Assembly: GCF_004103825.1 (NCBI RefSeq)
Contig: NZ_RYFI01000001.1
Span: 4,238-68,237, forward strand
DNA from: Hansschlegelia zhihuaiae
GTDB lineage: Bacteria > Pseudomonadota > Alphaproteobacteria > Rhizobiales > Methylopilaceae
Direction of reading: 5' to 3'
DNA length: 64,000 nt
Shown piece after piece: positions 19,687 through 30,430 of this stretch (its first letter is position 1; every line of letters begins with the position of its first letter). The position numbers were made by a program, and so were the translations under genes. Under the pieces are notes generated by a model. The model was not told where the DNA came from. It did no database searches and saw only the letters and a program-made list of their open reading frames with translations.

Positions 19687-21609
19687 CTACATCGGACGGA
19701 CCGTCCGCCCCGACGCGCCGCCAAATCCCTCGATCGACGCCTCGGCCCCCTCCGCGGTCGCGAGCTGGCGCTGGATCTCGACGATCCGACGGAAATTGCC
19801 GTCGGTGAAATCCCGCCCAAAGTCCTGCTCGGCTGCGCGGAGCTCCGTATGTAACGCTCGCACCTTGACATGCAAGGCGGCGGCGTGCCGCCAGGCCATG
19901 GAGACGTCGGCGGCATCGGCCGCAGCGCCCACCCACCAGTCGCCGGCGAGCAGCGCGGCCTCCGCCCGGGCGAGCGCCGCGCTCTCCGCGCCGCCCTCGA
20001 GCGCCGCGCGCATCGCCTGGCGGTCCTGCGCGCCGGCCGCATAAGCCTCGAGCGCCGCGCGCCTGAGGCGGTCGAGCTCGCGGGTCGTGATCTCGATCTC
20101 CGCGAAGGCCTCGGCCAGCTCGTCGAGCAGGACCGGATGATTGATGAGCGCGAGCGTCAGCGCGACCTCGCGGCCCGAAAGGCGGCCCGCCCCCTGCCCC
20201 ATCATCGGGCTCTGCCTGAGATTGGCCGACGGCGCGAGCGGCGGCGCGTCAGCGGCGGTCGGGGTCCAGCCGCTGCGTCCGCCCGATGTCCCTGCGCCCC
20301 GCCGGCGGCCCCTCGCAGCCGCCCGGCGCGCGCCGCCCTCCGCCCGGCCGAAGCGGGCGAGCCGGCCCTCGATCGCGATCTGGTAATGGCGCCGAACGGT
20401 CTCGTCGCGGATCGAGGCGAGCCCGTCCTTCAGCCTGCGCTCGAAGGCGGCGGCGCGCTCCGGCGTGTCGGTCGGGCCAGCGTCGAATTCGCGCGCCCAC
20501 AGCATGTCGACCAGCGGGGCCGCGCCCGCGAAGGCGGCTTCGACCGCGGCGCGCCCCTCCGACCGGACGAGGTCGTCCGGATCCTTGCCCTCGGGCAGGA
20601 AGGCGAAGCGCAGCGAGCGGCCGGGCTGCAGCAGCGGCAGCGCGGTCTCGATCGCCCTGAAGCCCGCGCGCCGGCCGGCCTTGTCGCCGTCGAAACACAG
20701 GATCGGCTCCGGGGCCATGCGCCAGAGCAGTTCGAGCTGGTCGGCGGTCAGCGCCGTGCCGAGCGGCGCGACCACATGGCCGATCCCCGCGGCGCCAAGC
20801 GCGATGACGTCGACATAGCCCTCGACCGCGACGACCGTGCCCACCGTATGCGCGGCGACCCTAGCGCGGTGGTGGTTGTAGAGCGTCGCGCCCTTGTGGA
20901 AGAGCGGCGTCTCGGGCGAGTTCAGATATTTGGCGGGCGCGTCGGCCTGCATGGCGCGGCCGCCGAAGGCGATGACCTTTCCGCGCACGTCCTCGATCGG
21001 GAAGATGATGCGGTCCCGGAAGCGGTCGAACGGCTCGGGGATGTCGTCGCCCGCGACCATCAGCCCCGCCTCGACCATGTCGGCGACCGGGACGCCGCGG
21101 GAGCTCAGATGCCGCTTCAAAGCCGTCCGGTCGCCGGGCGCGAAGCCCAGCCGGAAGGCCGCCTGCGTCTGGGGCGCGAGCGCGCGTCCGGCGAGATAGC
21201 CGCGCGCCGTGGCGCCGCCGCGGCTCTGCAGCTCGGCCTCGAAGAAGGCCGCGGCCATCTCCATCACGTCGAGCAGGCTCGCCCTCGCCTCGGCGCGGCG
21301 CGCCTCCTCGGGGCTCTCCTTGGGCATCGGCACGCCGGCCATCTCGGCGATCCGCTCGACGGCCTCGGGGAAGGTCGCGCCCTCGACCTCCATCAGGAAG
21401 TCGAAGACGTCGCCATGCTTGCCGGACGAGAAGCAGTGGTAAAAGCCCTTCTGGTCGTTCACGAAAAAGGAGGGCGTCTTCTCCTTGTTGAAGGGCGACA
21501 GGCCGGCGTATTCCCGCCCCTGCCGTCTCAGCTTGACGCGCCGGCCCACGACGTCCGAGACCGGAAGCCGCTGGCGAAGTTCGTCGAGGAAGGCGGGCGG
21601 GAAGCGCAT
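19687..21609 (-). CDS. dnaG: DNA primase DnaG with degenerate zinc site
   Basis: A 640-residue primase that makes RNA primers for replication. The N-terminal CHC2-type domain is recognisable (SPFNKEKTPSFF, FYHCFSSGKHGDVF), but three of four zinc ligands are replaced: S38, N41 and S62 stand where Cys, His and Cys are expected, leaving only C59. The TOPRIM core is intact (VVAVEGYVDVIALGAAG, then ILCFDGDKAGRRA), as is the RNA-polymerase-like segment (IEDVRGKVIAFGGRAM). The C-terminal helicase-binding region follows a Gly/Ala/Arg-rich linker around residues 420-460. Divergent from rpsD, upstream of rpoD. Confidence 0.95.
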   Translation of the reverse strand: MRFPPAFLDELRQRLPVSDVVGRRVKLRRQGREYAGLSPFNKEKTPSFFVNDQKGFYHCFSSGKHGDVFDFLMEVEGATFPEAVERIAEMAGVPMPKESPEEARRAEARASLLDVMEMAAAFFEAELQSRGGATARGYLAGRALAPQTQAAFRLGFAPGDRTALKRHLSSRGVPVADMVEAGLMVAGDDIPEPFDRFRDRIIFPIEDVRGKVIAFGGRAMQADAPAKYLNSPETPLFHKGATLYNHHRARVAAHTVGTVVAVEGYVDVIALGAAGIGHVVAPLGTALTADQLELLWRMAPEPILCFDGDKAGRRAGFRAIETALPLLQPGRSLRFAFLPEGKDPDDLVRSEGRAAVEAAFAGAAPLVDMLWAREFDAGPTDTPERAAAFERRLKDGLASIRDETVRRHYQIAIEGRLARFGRAEGGARRAAARGRRRGAGTSGGRSGWTPTAADAPPLAPSANLRQSPMMGQGAGRLSGREVALTLALINHPVLLDELAEAFAEIEITTRELDRLRRAALEAYAAGAQDRQAMRAALEGGAESAALARAEAALLAGDWWVGAAADAADVSMAWRHAAALHVKVRALHTELRAAEQDFGRDFTDGNFRRIVEIQRQLATAEGAEASIEGFGGASGRTVRPM

Positions 21610-21831
21610 GGGCGCGGCAAGGTCCGGCTCGGATCGATCGGGTTTTATATAACACTGCGTGAGTCGCCGGGAGCCGATGCGCGGTCGCGCCCGTTATTCA
21701 CAGGGCGTCGAGCGTCATCCCGGACGGGCTCAGGGCGATCCGGGGTCGCCCTGCTTGAGCGTCGCATCTTTCCCGCGATCCCGGCTCTCGCTGCACTTGG
21801 CCGGGACGACGATCTCCCGCCCGCCCGCCGA

Positions 21832-21860
21832 TTGACGCCCGCCCCCGCTTCCTCTAGACA
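21832..21860 (+). promoter_or_regulatory. Sigma-70 promoter for rpsD
   Basis: TTGACG at 21832-21837 and TAGACA at 21855-21860 with exactly 17 bases between them. Initiation is expected near 21866, giving a leader of about 135 bases before rpsD that starts almost on the hairpin at 21872. Confidence 0.68.
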
Positions 21861-21871
21861 CCCGCCCATCG

Positions 21872-21902
21872 CGCGGGGCCCAAAAGCCCCGCGTGGTTTT
21901 TT
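21872..21902 (+). terminator. Intrinsic terminator/attenuator in the rpsD leader
   Basis: CGCGGGGC (21872-21879) pairs exactly with 21886-21893 across a 6-base loop, and T6 lies at 21897-21902. No plus-strand gene precedes it in this gap, so it would stop transcripts begun at the promoter only a few bases upstream. This makes attenuation of rpsD, or release of a short RNA, the likely purpose (inference). Confidence 0.7.
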
Positions 21903-22001
21903 GCGCACCCGTGGTCCGGCGTTCTCGCGACGACCGGGCCTGTCGGCTTCCAGCAGGAAGCAGCAGGAGGGCGCGTTCCTCAATTCCGACAGGAGGACGC
22001 G

Positions 22002-22619
22002 ATGTCGAAGCGACACGCCTCGAAGTACAAAATCGATCGCCGCATGGGCGAGAACATCTGGGGCCGCCCCAAGAGCCCCGTCAATCGCCGCGAATACGGC
22101 CCCGGCCAGCACGGCCAGCGCCGCAAGGGCAAGCTCTCGGACTTCGGCGTGCAGCTGCGCGCCAAGCAGAAGCTCAAGGGCTATTACGGCTCGATCTCGG
22201 AGAAGCAGTTCCGCCGGGTCTACGCCGAGGCGACCCGCATGAAGGGCGACACCTCCGCGAATCTGATCGGCCTGCTGGAGCGCCGGCTCGACGCCGTCGT
22301 CTACCGCGCGAAATTCGTGCCGACCGTGTTCGCCGCCCGCCAGTTCGTGAACCACGGCCACGTCAAGGTGAACGGCCGCCGCGTCAACATTCCGAGCTAT
22401 CTCGTGAAGGTCGACGACGTGATCGAGGTCAAGGAGGCGTCGAAGCAGCTCGCCATCGTGATCGAGGCCGCGGCCTCCGGCGAGCGCGACGTGCCGGACT
22501 TCCTCGAGGTCGACCACAACAAGATGACCGCGAAATATGTCCGCGTCCCGGCCCTGACCGAGGTGCCCTACCCGGTGCTGATGGAGCCGAACCTGGTGGT
22601 CGAGTACTATTCGCGCTGA
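22002..22619 (+). CDS. rpsD: 30S ribosomal protein S4
   Basis: A 205-residue primary 16S rRNA-binding protein that nucleates assembly of the small-subunit body and contributes to decoding accuracy. Full length for the family, with the N-terminal rRNA-binding region ([20 protein letters not shown]) and the S4 domain ([20 protein letters not shown], then [17 protein letters not shown]). A strong AGGAGG precedes the ATG. The N-terminus lacks zinc-binding cysteines. It is monocistronic: promoter and attenuator-like hairpin upstream, terminator at 22642. Confidence 0.98.
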   Translation: MSKRHASKYKIDRRMGENIWGRPKSPVNRREYGPGQHGQRRKGKLSDFGVQLRAKQKLKGYYGSISEKQFRRVYAEATRMKGDTSANLIGLLERRLDAVVYRAKFVPTVFAARQFVNHGHVKVNGRRVNIPSYLVKVDDVIEVKEASKQLAIVIEAAASGERDVPDFLEVDHNKMTAKYVRVPALTEVPYPVLMEPNLVVEYYSR

Positions 22620-22641
22620 CCACGATCGATCGTGATCCGAC

Positions 22642-22666
22642 AAGGCCGCCTCAGGGCGGCCTTTTT
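22642..22666 (+). terminator. rpsD terminator
   Basis: A 9-bp perfect stem (22642-22650 with 22655-22663), a 4-base loop and T5 at 22662-22666, 22 bases after the rpsD stop. Confidence 0.9.
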
Positions 22667-22706
22667 CGTTTATGCTCGACCCCGTTCCGATCCGGGAGGC
22701 GTTTGG

Positions 22707-22946
22707 ATGGGCCCGCTGATCTACAAGATCGTCGAACATGACGGCGGTTGGGCCTACAGGCTCGGCGACGTGTTCTCCGAGACCTTCCCGACCCGCGAGC
22801 TCGCCCATGAGGCGGCCGAGATGGCGGCCGAGGAGCAGCGCTCACCGGGGGAGGACGAGGAGATCGAATGGGAAGACGAGCGCGGCTCCTGGCACGACGA
22901 ACACTCGGACGGGCGAGACCGGCCGGAGACCGCCGTCGAGGACTGA
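22707..22946 (+). CDS. Small DUF2188-like protein
   Basis: A 79-residue cytoplasmic protein starting at the ATG at 22707 after GGGAGG. The N-terminal half (YKIVEHDGGWAYRLGDVFSE, then FPTRELAHEAAEMAAEEQR) has the form of DUF2188-type domains: a beta hairpin followed by a helix. The C-terminal 35 residues are strongly acidic and low in complexity. Function unknown. It lies just after rpsD but behind that gene's terminator. Confidence 0.75.
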   Translation: MGPLIYKIVEHDGGWAYRLGDVFSETFPTRELAHEAAEMAAEEQRSPGEDEEIEWEDERGSWHDEHSDGRDRPETAVED

Positions 22947-22995
22947 AGCGCTGCGCCGAGCGCGTTTTTGAAGCGCTTTCTTGGATCGACGGTTC

Positions 22996-23118
22996 TGCGT
23001 GCTTCGAGACGCCCGCGAAGACGCGGGCTCCTCAGCATGAGGACCGTAGAGGGCGCCAAAGCGCAGGCCGTCCTCATGCTGAGGAGCCGTCCGTCAGGAC
23101 GGCGTCTCGAAGCACGCA
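22996..23118. repeat. Palindromic repeat family A, copy 1
   Basis: Outer arms TGCGTGCTTCGAGACGC (22996-23012) and its exact complement (23102-23118) enclose inner arms built on CTCCTCAGCATGAGGA and its inverted copy TCCTCATGCTGAGGAG. The same arms occur at 42150-42308, with a different centre. Confidence 0.85.
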
Positions 23119-23171
23119 GGACATCGCCGCAATATCCAAATAGGCGCCGGAAAACCGGCTTCGGTCTGGCG

Positions 23172-23375
23172 TCAGGTCGTGAAGCCGAGCAGCATGCTGG
23201 CGAAGCCGCCGGTCAGAACGAACAGCGAGACCAGCGCGTATCCGACCTCGTAGCGCTGCTTCGCCCGCAGGAATTGCGCGGGGCCGCCCTCGACCGGCCT
23301 CGCGATCCAGAGCATGGCGAGCCCAAGCGCGACCAGCCCCGCTCCCACGACCTCGAACAGAATGTGCTCCAGCAT
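23172..23375 (-). CDS. Small two-helix membrane protein
   Basis: A 67-residue protein with two hydrophobic segments (ILFEVVGAGLVALGLAMLWI near residues 5-24 and VSLFVLTGGFASMLLG near 49-64) separated by a basic loop with FLRAKQRYEVG, an inside-facing hairpin topology. No known family is recognised. It is flanked by a family A repeat on one side and a metallophosphoesterase gene on the same strand upstream. Confidence 0.65.
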   Translation of the reverse strand: MLEHILFEVVGAGLVALGLAMLWIARPVEGGPAQFLRAKQRYEVGYALVSLFVLTGGFASMLLGFTT

Positions 23376-23469
23376 GACTCGCCCCGCCGGTTTCCCGATG
23401 CAGGGACCTTACCCTGCGCCCGGCCTCGCGCGCCATCGGAACTTCCGTCGGCTCGACCGCGATCGGCCG

Positions 23470-24363
23470 TTACGCGGCGAGAGTCCTGCGTCCCAGCCGC
23501 ACCCGCACGATCTCGGGCGGCACGCCGAAGCGCACCGGGATGATCGACATGCCGATGCCGCCGGAGACGATCATGTGGCGCCCCTCCTCGACGATGTGGC
23601 CGTAGCGGAAGCGCTCGCCATAGCCCGAGGGGATCCAGGGGTTGGGGAAGCCCGGAATGTGGACCTGCCCGCCATGGGTGTGGCCCGCGAGGGTCAGCGA
23701 GACGCGCGCGGGGACCTGCGTGAAGATGTCGGGCTCGTGGACGAGCAGCAGCACGGGGTCGTCGGTCGTGACCTGCGCCATCGTGCCGGGCAGGTCGTCC
23801 TCGCCCGCGAACGTGCCGCGGCCGCCGAGCCAGTGCGCGAGCTGGTCGCCGATCCCCGCCAACCAGAAGCGCTTGCCCGCATGATCGAGCAGCTCGGCCT
23901 CGTTCTCCATGACGCGGATTCGGGCGCCGTCGAGCGCTTGCCGGATCTCGCGGGAATTGTGCCACCAGTCATGGTTGCCGAGTATCGTCCAGAGGCCAAG
24001 CGGCGCCGAGAGGTCGGCATAGGCCGCCGCCCATTCGCGCGGCGGCACGCGGGCGCGCACGAAGCGGTTCGTCGCCTCATGGTCGCCGAGATGGACGACG
24101 AGGTCGGGCTTCAGCCGGTTGACGGTCTCGACGATGCGCGTCACCCGCGCCAGCGGGACATAGGGCTCGTTGACATGGACGTCGGCGATCACCGCGACGT
24201 CGAGCGCGAGGTCGTCGGGCCAGCCGGGCGGCGTCAGCTCGTAGGTCGTGACTCCGAGCAGCATGGTGGGCTCGATCAGCCCGGCATAGGCCCCGCCCGA
24301 CGCCGAGACCAGGAATCCCGCGCCGGCGGCGGTGAGCAGAGAGCGGCGGGTGACGAGCGGCAT
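23470..24363 (-). CDS. Tat-exported metallophosphoesterase (YkuE-like)
   Basis: A 297-residue calcineurin-type phosphoesterase with two metal ions. The chosen start (ATG at 24363) gives a twin-arginine leader (MPLVTRRSLLTAAGAGFLVS, cleavage near AYA-GL). The metal-binding motifs run in order: IADVHVN, VVHLGDHEA, LGNHDWWH, LLVHEPD and AGHTHGGQ. Related Bacillus YkuE is exported by Tat to the cell wall; the physiological substrate here is unknown. A longer open frame upstream lacks the signal peptide and is not used. Confidence 0.88.
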   Translation of the reverse strand: MPLVTRRSLLTAAGAGFLVSASGGAYAGLIEPTMLLGVTTYELTPPGWPDDLALDVAVIADVHVNEPYVPLARVTRIVETVNRLKPDLVVHLGDHEATNRFVRARVPPREWAAAYADLSAPLGLWTILGNHDWWHNSREIRQALDGARIRVMENEAELLDHAGKRFWLAGIGDQLAHWLGGRGTFAGEDDLPGTMAQVTTDDPVLLLVHEPDIFTQVPARVSLTLAGHTHGGQVHIPGFPNPWIPSGYGERFRYGHIVEEGRHMIVSGGIGMSIIPVRFGVPPEIVRVRLGRRTLAA

Positions 24364-24458
24364 GGGTTTCGGACACGAGGCTGACGAGCGGATATGCGCG
24401 GAGCCCGTCCCGCCTATCGCGGAGGCCGGCGCCGGTCGAATCACGTCATCGAACGTGG

Positions 24459-25022
24459 TTACGCGTCCTGTCCCTGCGCCTCGATCGCGTCGACGTGATG
24501 GCGGGCGCCGTCTTCGGAGAAGCAGCAGAACACGATGCGCTCGACGGACGTAGCCGTCTTCAGGGCGTCGAGCGTCGTCGCCACCGCGATCCTGGCGGCC
24601 CGCGCGGCTGGAAAGCCGTAGATCCCGGTCGAGATCGACGAGAAGGCGATGGATTTGAGCCCGGCCTCGTCGGCGAGCCGCATGGCTGTCGCGTAGCAGC
24701 CGGCGAGCAGACGGTCCTTCTCGTCCTTGTCGCCGCCCCAGACGGGACCGACGGCGTGGATTACGTGCTTCGCCGGCAGCCGGTAGCCGCGGGTCATCTC
24801 TGCGGAGCCGGTCTCGCAGCCGCCCAGCGTCTCGCATTCGGCGAGGAGCTCTCTTCCGGCCGCGCGGTGGATCGCGCCGTCGACGCCTCCCCCGCCGAGC
24901 AGCGTCTTGTTCGCGGCGTTGACGATGGCGTCGACGTCGAGCGTCGTGATGTCGGCGACCAGGACCTCGAGGATCGCGTCGCCGAGTTTGCGGGAAAGAC
25001 GCGTCTCAGGCTGCTTCGCCAT
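24459..25022 (-). CDS. Macrodomain protein (O-acetyl-ADP-ribose deacetylase-like)
   Basis: A 187-residue single macrodomain of the YmdB/MacroD type, which removes ADP-ribose-linked acetyl or ADP-ribosyl groups. Conserved features are VDAIVNAANKTLLGGGGVDG (substrate and catalytic loops, residues 30-49), HAVGPVW and the phosphate-binding loop SSISTGIYGFP. It lies between the exported phosphoesterase and a palindromic repeat, with no metabolic partner obvious. Confidence 0.92.
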   Translation of the reverse strand: MAKQPETRLSRKLGDAILEVLVADITTLDVDAIVNAANKTLLGGGGVDGAIHRAAGRELLAECETLGGCETGSAEMTRGYRLPAKHVIHAVGPVWGGDKDEKDRLLAGCYATAMRLADEAGLKSIAFSSISTGIYGFPAARAARIAVATTLDALKTATSVERIVFCCFSEDGARHHVDAIEAQGQDA

Positions 25023-25036
25023 GATGCGAACCTCGA

Positions 25037-25131
25037 AGGTTCGTCATTCCCCGGCTTGTCGGGGAAATCCAGCCAAGTTGGTGAGGCGAGCGTCAGCAGA
25101 GCGCCCCGGACGAGCCGGGGCATGACGCAGA
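25037..25131. repeat. Palindromic intergenic repeat (CCCCGGCTTGTCGGGG class)
   Basis: CGTCATTCCCCGGCTTGTCG at the left and GGACGAGCCGGGGCATGACG at the right are imperfect complements. The element sits between grxD and the macrodomain gene, where it may also end transcription. Confidence 0.7.
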
Positions 25132-25140
25132 GCTAAGCCT

Positions 25141-25473
25141 TCACGCCGTCTGCTTGAGCTCGACGCCGGCCTCCTTGAGGTGGCTCTGGAGCTCGCCTGC
25201 CTGGAACATCTCGCGGATGATGTCGCAGCCGCCGACGAACTCGCCCTTGACGTAGAGCTGCGGAATCGTCGGCCAGTTGGAGAATTCCTTGATGCCCTGG
25301 CGCATCTCGTCGGAGGCCAGCACGTTCACGCCCTTATAGGGCGCGCCGAGATAGTCGAGAATCTGCACGACCTGGCCCGAGAACCCGCATTGCGGGAACT
25401 GGGGCGTGCCCTTCATGAACAGCACGACGTCGTTCTCGGCGATCGCGGAGGCGATCTGGTCCCTGGCGCTCAT
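25141..25473 (-). CDS. grxD: Monothiol glutaredoxin (CGFS type)
   Basis: A 110-residue Grx4-type glutaredoxin that carries or transfers [2Fe-2S] clusters, with glutathione, in partnership with BolA proteins. The active site PQCGFS is at residues 27-32, and the glutathione-binding [19 protein letters not shown] follows. Three bases separate it from the bolA stop, so the two are cotranscribed, matching the known physical partnership. Confidence 0.97.
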   Translation of the reverse strand: MSARDQIASAIAENDVVLFMKGTPQFPQCGFSGQVVQILDYLGAPYKGVNVLASDEMRQGIKEFSNWPTIPQLYVKGEFVGGCDIIREMFQAGELQSHLKEAGVELKQTA

Positions 25474-25476
25474 CTC

Positions 25477-25740
25477 TCACATGCCTTTCGTGGCGTCTTG
25501 CTGGGCGATCGGGCCGGCGCTGGTCTGCAGCGCGAGCGCGTGCAGCTGGCCGCCCATCTGGCCCTTGAGGGCCTGATAGACGATCTGGTGCTGCTGCACG
25601 CGGCTCTTGCCGCGGAACGTCTCGGACACGACGGTGGCCGCGTAATGGTCGCCGTCGCCGGCGAGGTCGCGGATCGTCACCGAGGCGTCGGGCAGCGCGG
25701 CGCGGATCAGCTCTTCGATCTCGCGGGCGTCCATCGGCAT
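25477..25740 (-). CDS. BolA-family protein (IbaG/BolA2-like)
   Basis: An 87-residue BolA protein with the class II KH-like fold and the signature HYAATVVSETFRGKSRVQQH followed by QIVYQALKG. The conserved His in the Q-H-Q segment is a cluster ligand in BolA-glutaredoxin heterodimers. It lies between purL and grxD and is closely spaced with both; the grxD neighbour supports an iron-sulfur cluster role. Confidence 0.94.
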   Translation of the reverse strand: MPMDAREIEELIRAALPDASVTIRDLAGDGDHYAATVVSETFRGKSRVQQHQIVYQALKGQMGGQLHALALQTSAGPIAQQDATKGM

Positions 25741-25761
25741 CGGTCGTGGTCCTTCTTCGTG

Positions 25762-27981
<2,220 letters not shown>

Positions 27982-28051
27982 CGGACCTTGCAGGTTCGCA
28001 CTTGGGGGCGCGGCCTTGCTAACCCACCACGGCGCCGCGCGCCAGCGCCGC

Positions 28052-28870
28052 TCAGCCCTTCACCCTCTCGATCATCGCCATCGCGCCGGCCGGATTGCGG
28101 ACCTTCGCGCCGGAGATGAAGAAGCAGAACACGTCGCGCGGCGCCTTCGCCGTTTGGTCGCCCGTCAGCGTCGGCAGGTCGTCCGGGACGCCGCCAGCCG
28201 CATAGGTCTTGAGGCGCTTCGCCCAGGCGTCGAGTTCGTCGGCCGGGTAGCCGGTCTCGACGTCCTCGCGCGAGCGCTCGAGCCTGAGATAGACGAAGTC
28301 GGCGGTGACGTCGGCGATCGTCGGATGGTCCGGATCGTCGATCACCACCTGCGTCACCTCGGCCTTCGCCTCGCGCAACAGCGCGACGAAGGCGGGGTCG
28401 GCGAAGCTTTCGTGCCCGGCCTCGATCACGTGGCGGAGCGTCACGCCGTCATGGCTCGCCGGCAGCAGCTTGAGGAAGGCCGCGACGTCGTCCTTCTCGA
28501 AGCGTTTGGTCGCGGGCAGCTGCCAGAGGATCGGACCGAGCTTGCCGCGCATCGCGGTCGGCTCGGTGGCGAAGAAGCGCTCGATCGATTCCGCGCCTTC
28601 GGCCAACACGCGGCGGCTGGTGCAGAAGCGCGACGCCTTCAATGGGAACCTGAAGCCCTCCGGCGCCTCTGCGGCCCATTTGCGGAAGGTTTCGGGTTTC
28701 TGCCCGCGATAGAAGGTGCCGTTGATCTCGATCGCGGTCAGGCGCTCGGCCATGTAGGCGAGCTCCCGATCCTTCTTCAGGTCCTTGGGGTAGAAGGTCC
28801 CGCGCCAGGGCTCGAACGTCCAGCCGCCGACGCCGACGAAGATGCGGCCCTTGTCCGCACCCCGGGCCAT
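28052..28870 (-). CDS. DUF72-family TIM-barrel protein
   Basis: A 272-residue DUF72 protein (E. coli YecE relative) of unknown function. Family marks are [17 protein letters not shown] near the N-terminus, [29 protein letters not shown] and the C-terminal [15 protein letters not shown]. Its ATG overlaps the purQ stop by one base (TGATG), so it is translated with purQ, and purL follows. Insertion of this gene between purQ and purL is the odd point. Confidence 0.92.
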   Translation of the reverse strand: MARGADKGRIFVGVGGWTFEPWRGTFYPKDLKKDRELAYMAERLTAIEINGTFYRGQKPETFRKWAAEAPEGFRFPLKASRFCTSRRVLAEGAESIERFFATEPTAMRGKLGPILWQLPATKRFEKDDVAAFLKLLPASHDGVTLRHVIEAGHESFADPAFVALLREAKAEVTQVVIDDPDHPTIADVTADFVYLRLERSREDVETGYPADELDAWAKRLKTYAAGGVPDDLPTLTGDQTAKAPRDVFCFFISGAKVRNPAGAMAMIERVKG

Positions 28871-29559
28871 CAGGCGGCCTTGGCCAGCCCCGAGAACAGC
28901 GCGAGCCCGTCGGTCCCGCCGACCGCCGCGTCCACGAGGTTCTCGGGATGCGGCATCATGCCGAGCACGTTGAGCTTCTCCGAATAGATGCCGGCGATGT
29001 CGTTGACCGAGCCGTTAGCGTTGGCGGTCCCGCCGAGCGAGCCGTCGGCCGCGCAATAGCGGAAGGCGACGCGGCCCTCGCCCTCCAGCCGCTCGAGCGT
29101 CTCGGGGTCGGCGAAATAGTTGCCCTCGCCATGCGCGCAGCAGACCTCGATGATTTGGCCTTCGGCGTATGTGCGGGTGAAGGCGGTGTCGGCGCGCTCG
29201 ACCTTCAGGTGCTGGGACTTGCAGATGAAGCGGAGGTCCTTGTTGCGCGTCAGGATGCCCGGCAGCAGGCCGCTCTCGACCAGAATCTGAAAACCGTTGC
29301 AGATGCCCAGCGCGAGGCCGCCGCGCTCGGCGTGGGCGCGCACCGCGTCCATCACCGGAGCGCGCGCCGCGATCGCGCCGCAGCGCAGATAGTCGCCATA
29401 GGAGAAGCCGCCCGGCAGCACCACGAGGTCGGTCCCCTCGGGCAGCGACGTCTCGGCGTGCCAGACCATTGCGGGCGCGTGGCCGGTGGCGCGCGTCAGC
29501 GCCTTTGCGACGTCACGCTCGCGGTTCGAGCCGGGGAAGACGAGGACTGCGGCTTTCAT
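28870..29559 (-). CDS. purQ: Phosphoribosylformylglycinamidine synthase subunit PurQ
   Basis: A 229-residue glutamine amidotransferase of class I that supplies ammonia to PurL. The fold begins [20 protein letters not shown]; the oxyanion region is [17 protein letters not shown]; the catalytic Cys is in [11 protein letters not shown], with His and Glu in MMPHPEN near the C-terminus. purS ends six bases before it and DUF72 overlaps its stop. Confidence 0.98.
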   Translation of the reverse strand: MKAAVLVFPGSNRERDVAKALTRATGHAPAMVWHAETSLPEGTDLVVLPGGFSYGDYLRCGAIAARAPVMDAVRAHAERGGLALGICNGFQILVESGLLPGILTRNKDLRFICKSQHLKVERADTAFTRTYAEGQIIEVCCAHGEGNYFADPETLERLEGEGRVAFRYCAADGSLGGTANANGSVNDIAGIYSEKLNVLGMMPHPENLVDAAVGGTDGLALFSGLAKAA

Positions 29560-29565
29560 GGCAGG

Positions 29566-29808
29566 TCAGCCCGCGATCTCGTATCGGTAGCTTTCGATCA
29601 CGGTGTTGGCGAGGAGCCTCTCGCACATCGCCTTCAGCGTCGCTTCGGCTTCGGCCGGGTCGGAGGTCTTGAGCTCGACGTCGAACAGCTTGCCCTGCCG
29701 CACGCTCTCGACGCCCGCGACCCCGAGCGAGCCCAGCGCGCCCTCGATCGCCTTGCCCTGCGGGTCGAGAACGCCGGTCTTCAGCGTGACGGTGACGCGC
29801 GCCTTCAT
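29566..29808 (-). CDS. purS: Phosphoribosylformylglycinamidine synthase subunit PurS
   Basis: An 80-residue PurS, the small dimeric bridge between PurL and PurQ. Typical start KARVTVTLKTGVLDPQGKAI and the segment VESVRQGKLFDVELKT; full length for the family. Immediately upstream of purQ. Confidence 0.97.
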   Translation of the reverse strand: MKARVTVTLKTGVLDPQGKAIEGALGSLGVAGVESVRQGKLFDVELKTSDPAEAEATLKAMCERLLANTVIESYRYEIAG

Positions 29809-29899
29809 GTCGGCATCTGCTCCGGTTGGTGATCTCGGACGCCATCGTTTAGGCGCTCGCGCCGCGAAGCGCCAGACGGACTAACGAAAAGCCGTCGTC

Positions 29900-30430
29900 T
29901 CACGGCGCAGCGTCAAGCGCCGCGCCGATCGCCTCGATCGCGCGGGCGCGCACGGCGCCGGCCTTCGCGCCGTCCATCGACGAGGCCACGATGCTGACCA
30001 TGCCGGGCTGCCGCTTGTCGAACAGGGTGGCCATCATCAGCGTGAGCCCGCTCGGGCATTCGCCCCGCATCTCGACGCGGGAGCCCGTGTCGCCGGCCTT
30101 CGAGGCGGTGAAGTCGGAGAACTCGCAGGCCTTGTTGGCGGAGTTGTTCTTGAAGCCCTTTTCGTAGCCGGCGAGCGTCCCTTGCGGATCGGCGATCACC
30201 TGATCGCGCGCGGCGTCGGGCGCCGGACGGATGGCGACCGCGAGCTCGCCGGCGGGCGGACAGGCGGGCGTCCCGCAGACGAAACGCACGAGATCAGGCG
30301 CCGCGCTCTTCGCCCGCCAGTCTCCGCCGAGGGGATTGGGCAGTTTCGAGAGGTCGACGGCCAGACCCGGCGATGCGAACCCGGCCACGACAGCAGCACT
30401 GATAAACAGCGAACGGATGACACCAGTCAT
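29900..30430 (-). CDS. Exported protein of unknown function
   Basis: A 176-residue protein with a signal peptide (MTGVIRSLFISAAVVAGFAS, cleavage near GLA-VD). The mature part has four cysteines (VCGTPACPP, CEFSDF and GECPSG), consistent with periplasmic disulfides, and no catalytic motif. The sequence layout vaguely resembles secreted alphaproteobacterial hypothetical proteins, but I do not recognise a family. It sits between purC and purS on the same strand without evident metabolic connection. Confidence 0.75.
   Translation of the reverse strand: MTGVIRSLFISAAVVAGFASPGLAVDLSKLPNPLGGDWRAKSAAPDLVRFVCGTPACPPAGELAVAIRPAPDAARDQVIADPQGTLAGYEKGFKNNSANKACEFSDFTASKAGDTGSRVEMRGECPSGLTLMMATLFDKRQPGMVSIVASSMDGAKAGAVRARAIEAIGAALDAAP

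Larger units (their letters stand above)
21610..22001. other. 392-base region between dnaG and rpsD
   Basis: No gene is seen. The dnaG-proximal part contains an AT patch (TTTTATATAACA near 21640) suitable for a dnaG promoter and a short imperfect palindrome at 21715-21765 (TCATCCCGGACGGGC...). The rpsD-proximal part holds a sigma-70 promoter and a terminator-like hairpin, described separately. Confidence 0.6.

Noticed and set aside
23470-24837. A 455-codon reading of the metallophosphoesterase
   Set aside because: The extra N-terminal part overlaps the macrodomain gene in another frame and is Arg-rich noise; the Tat signal begins exactly at the ATG at 24363.
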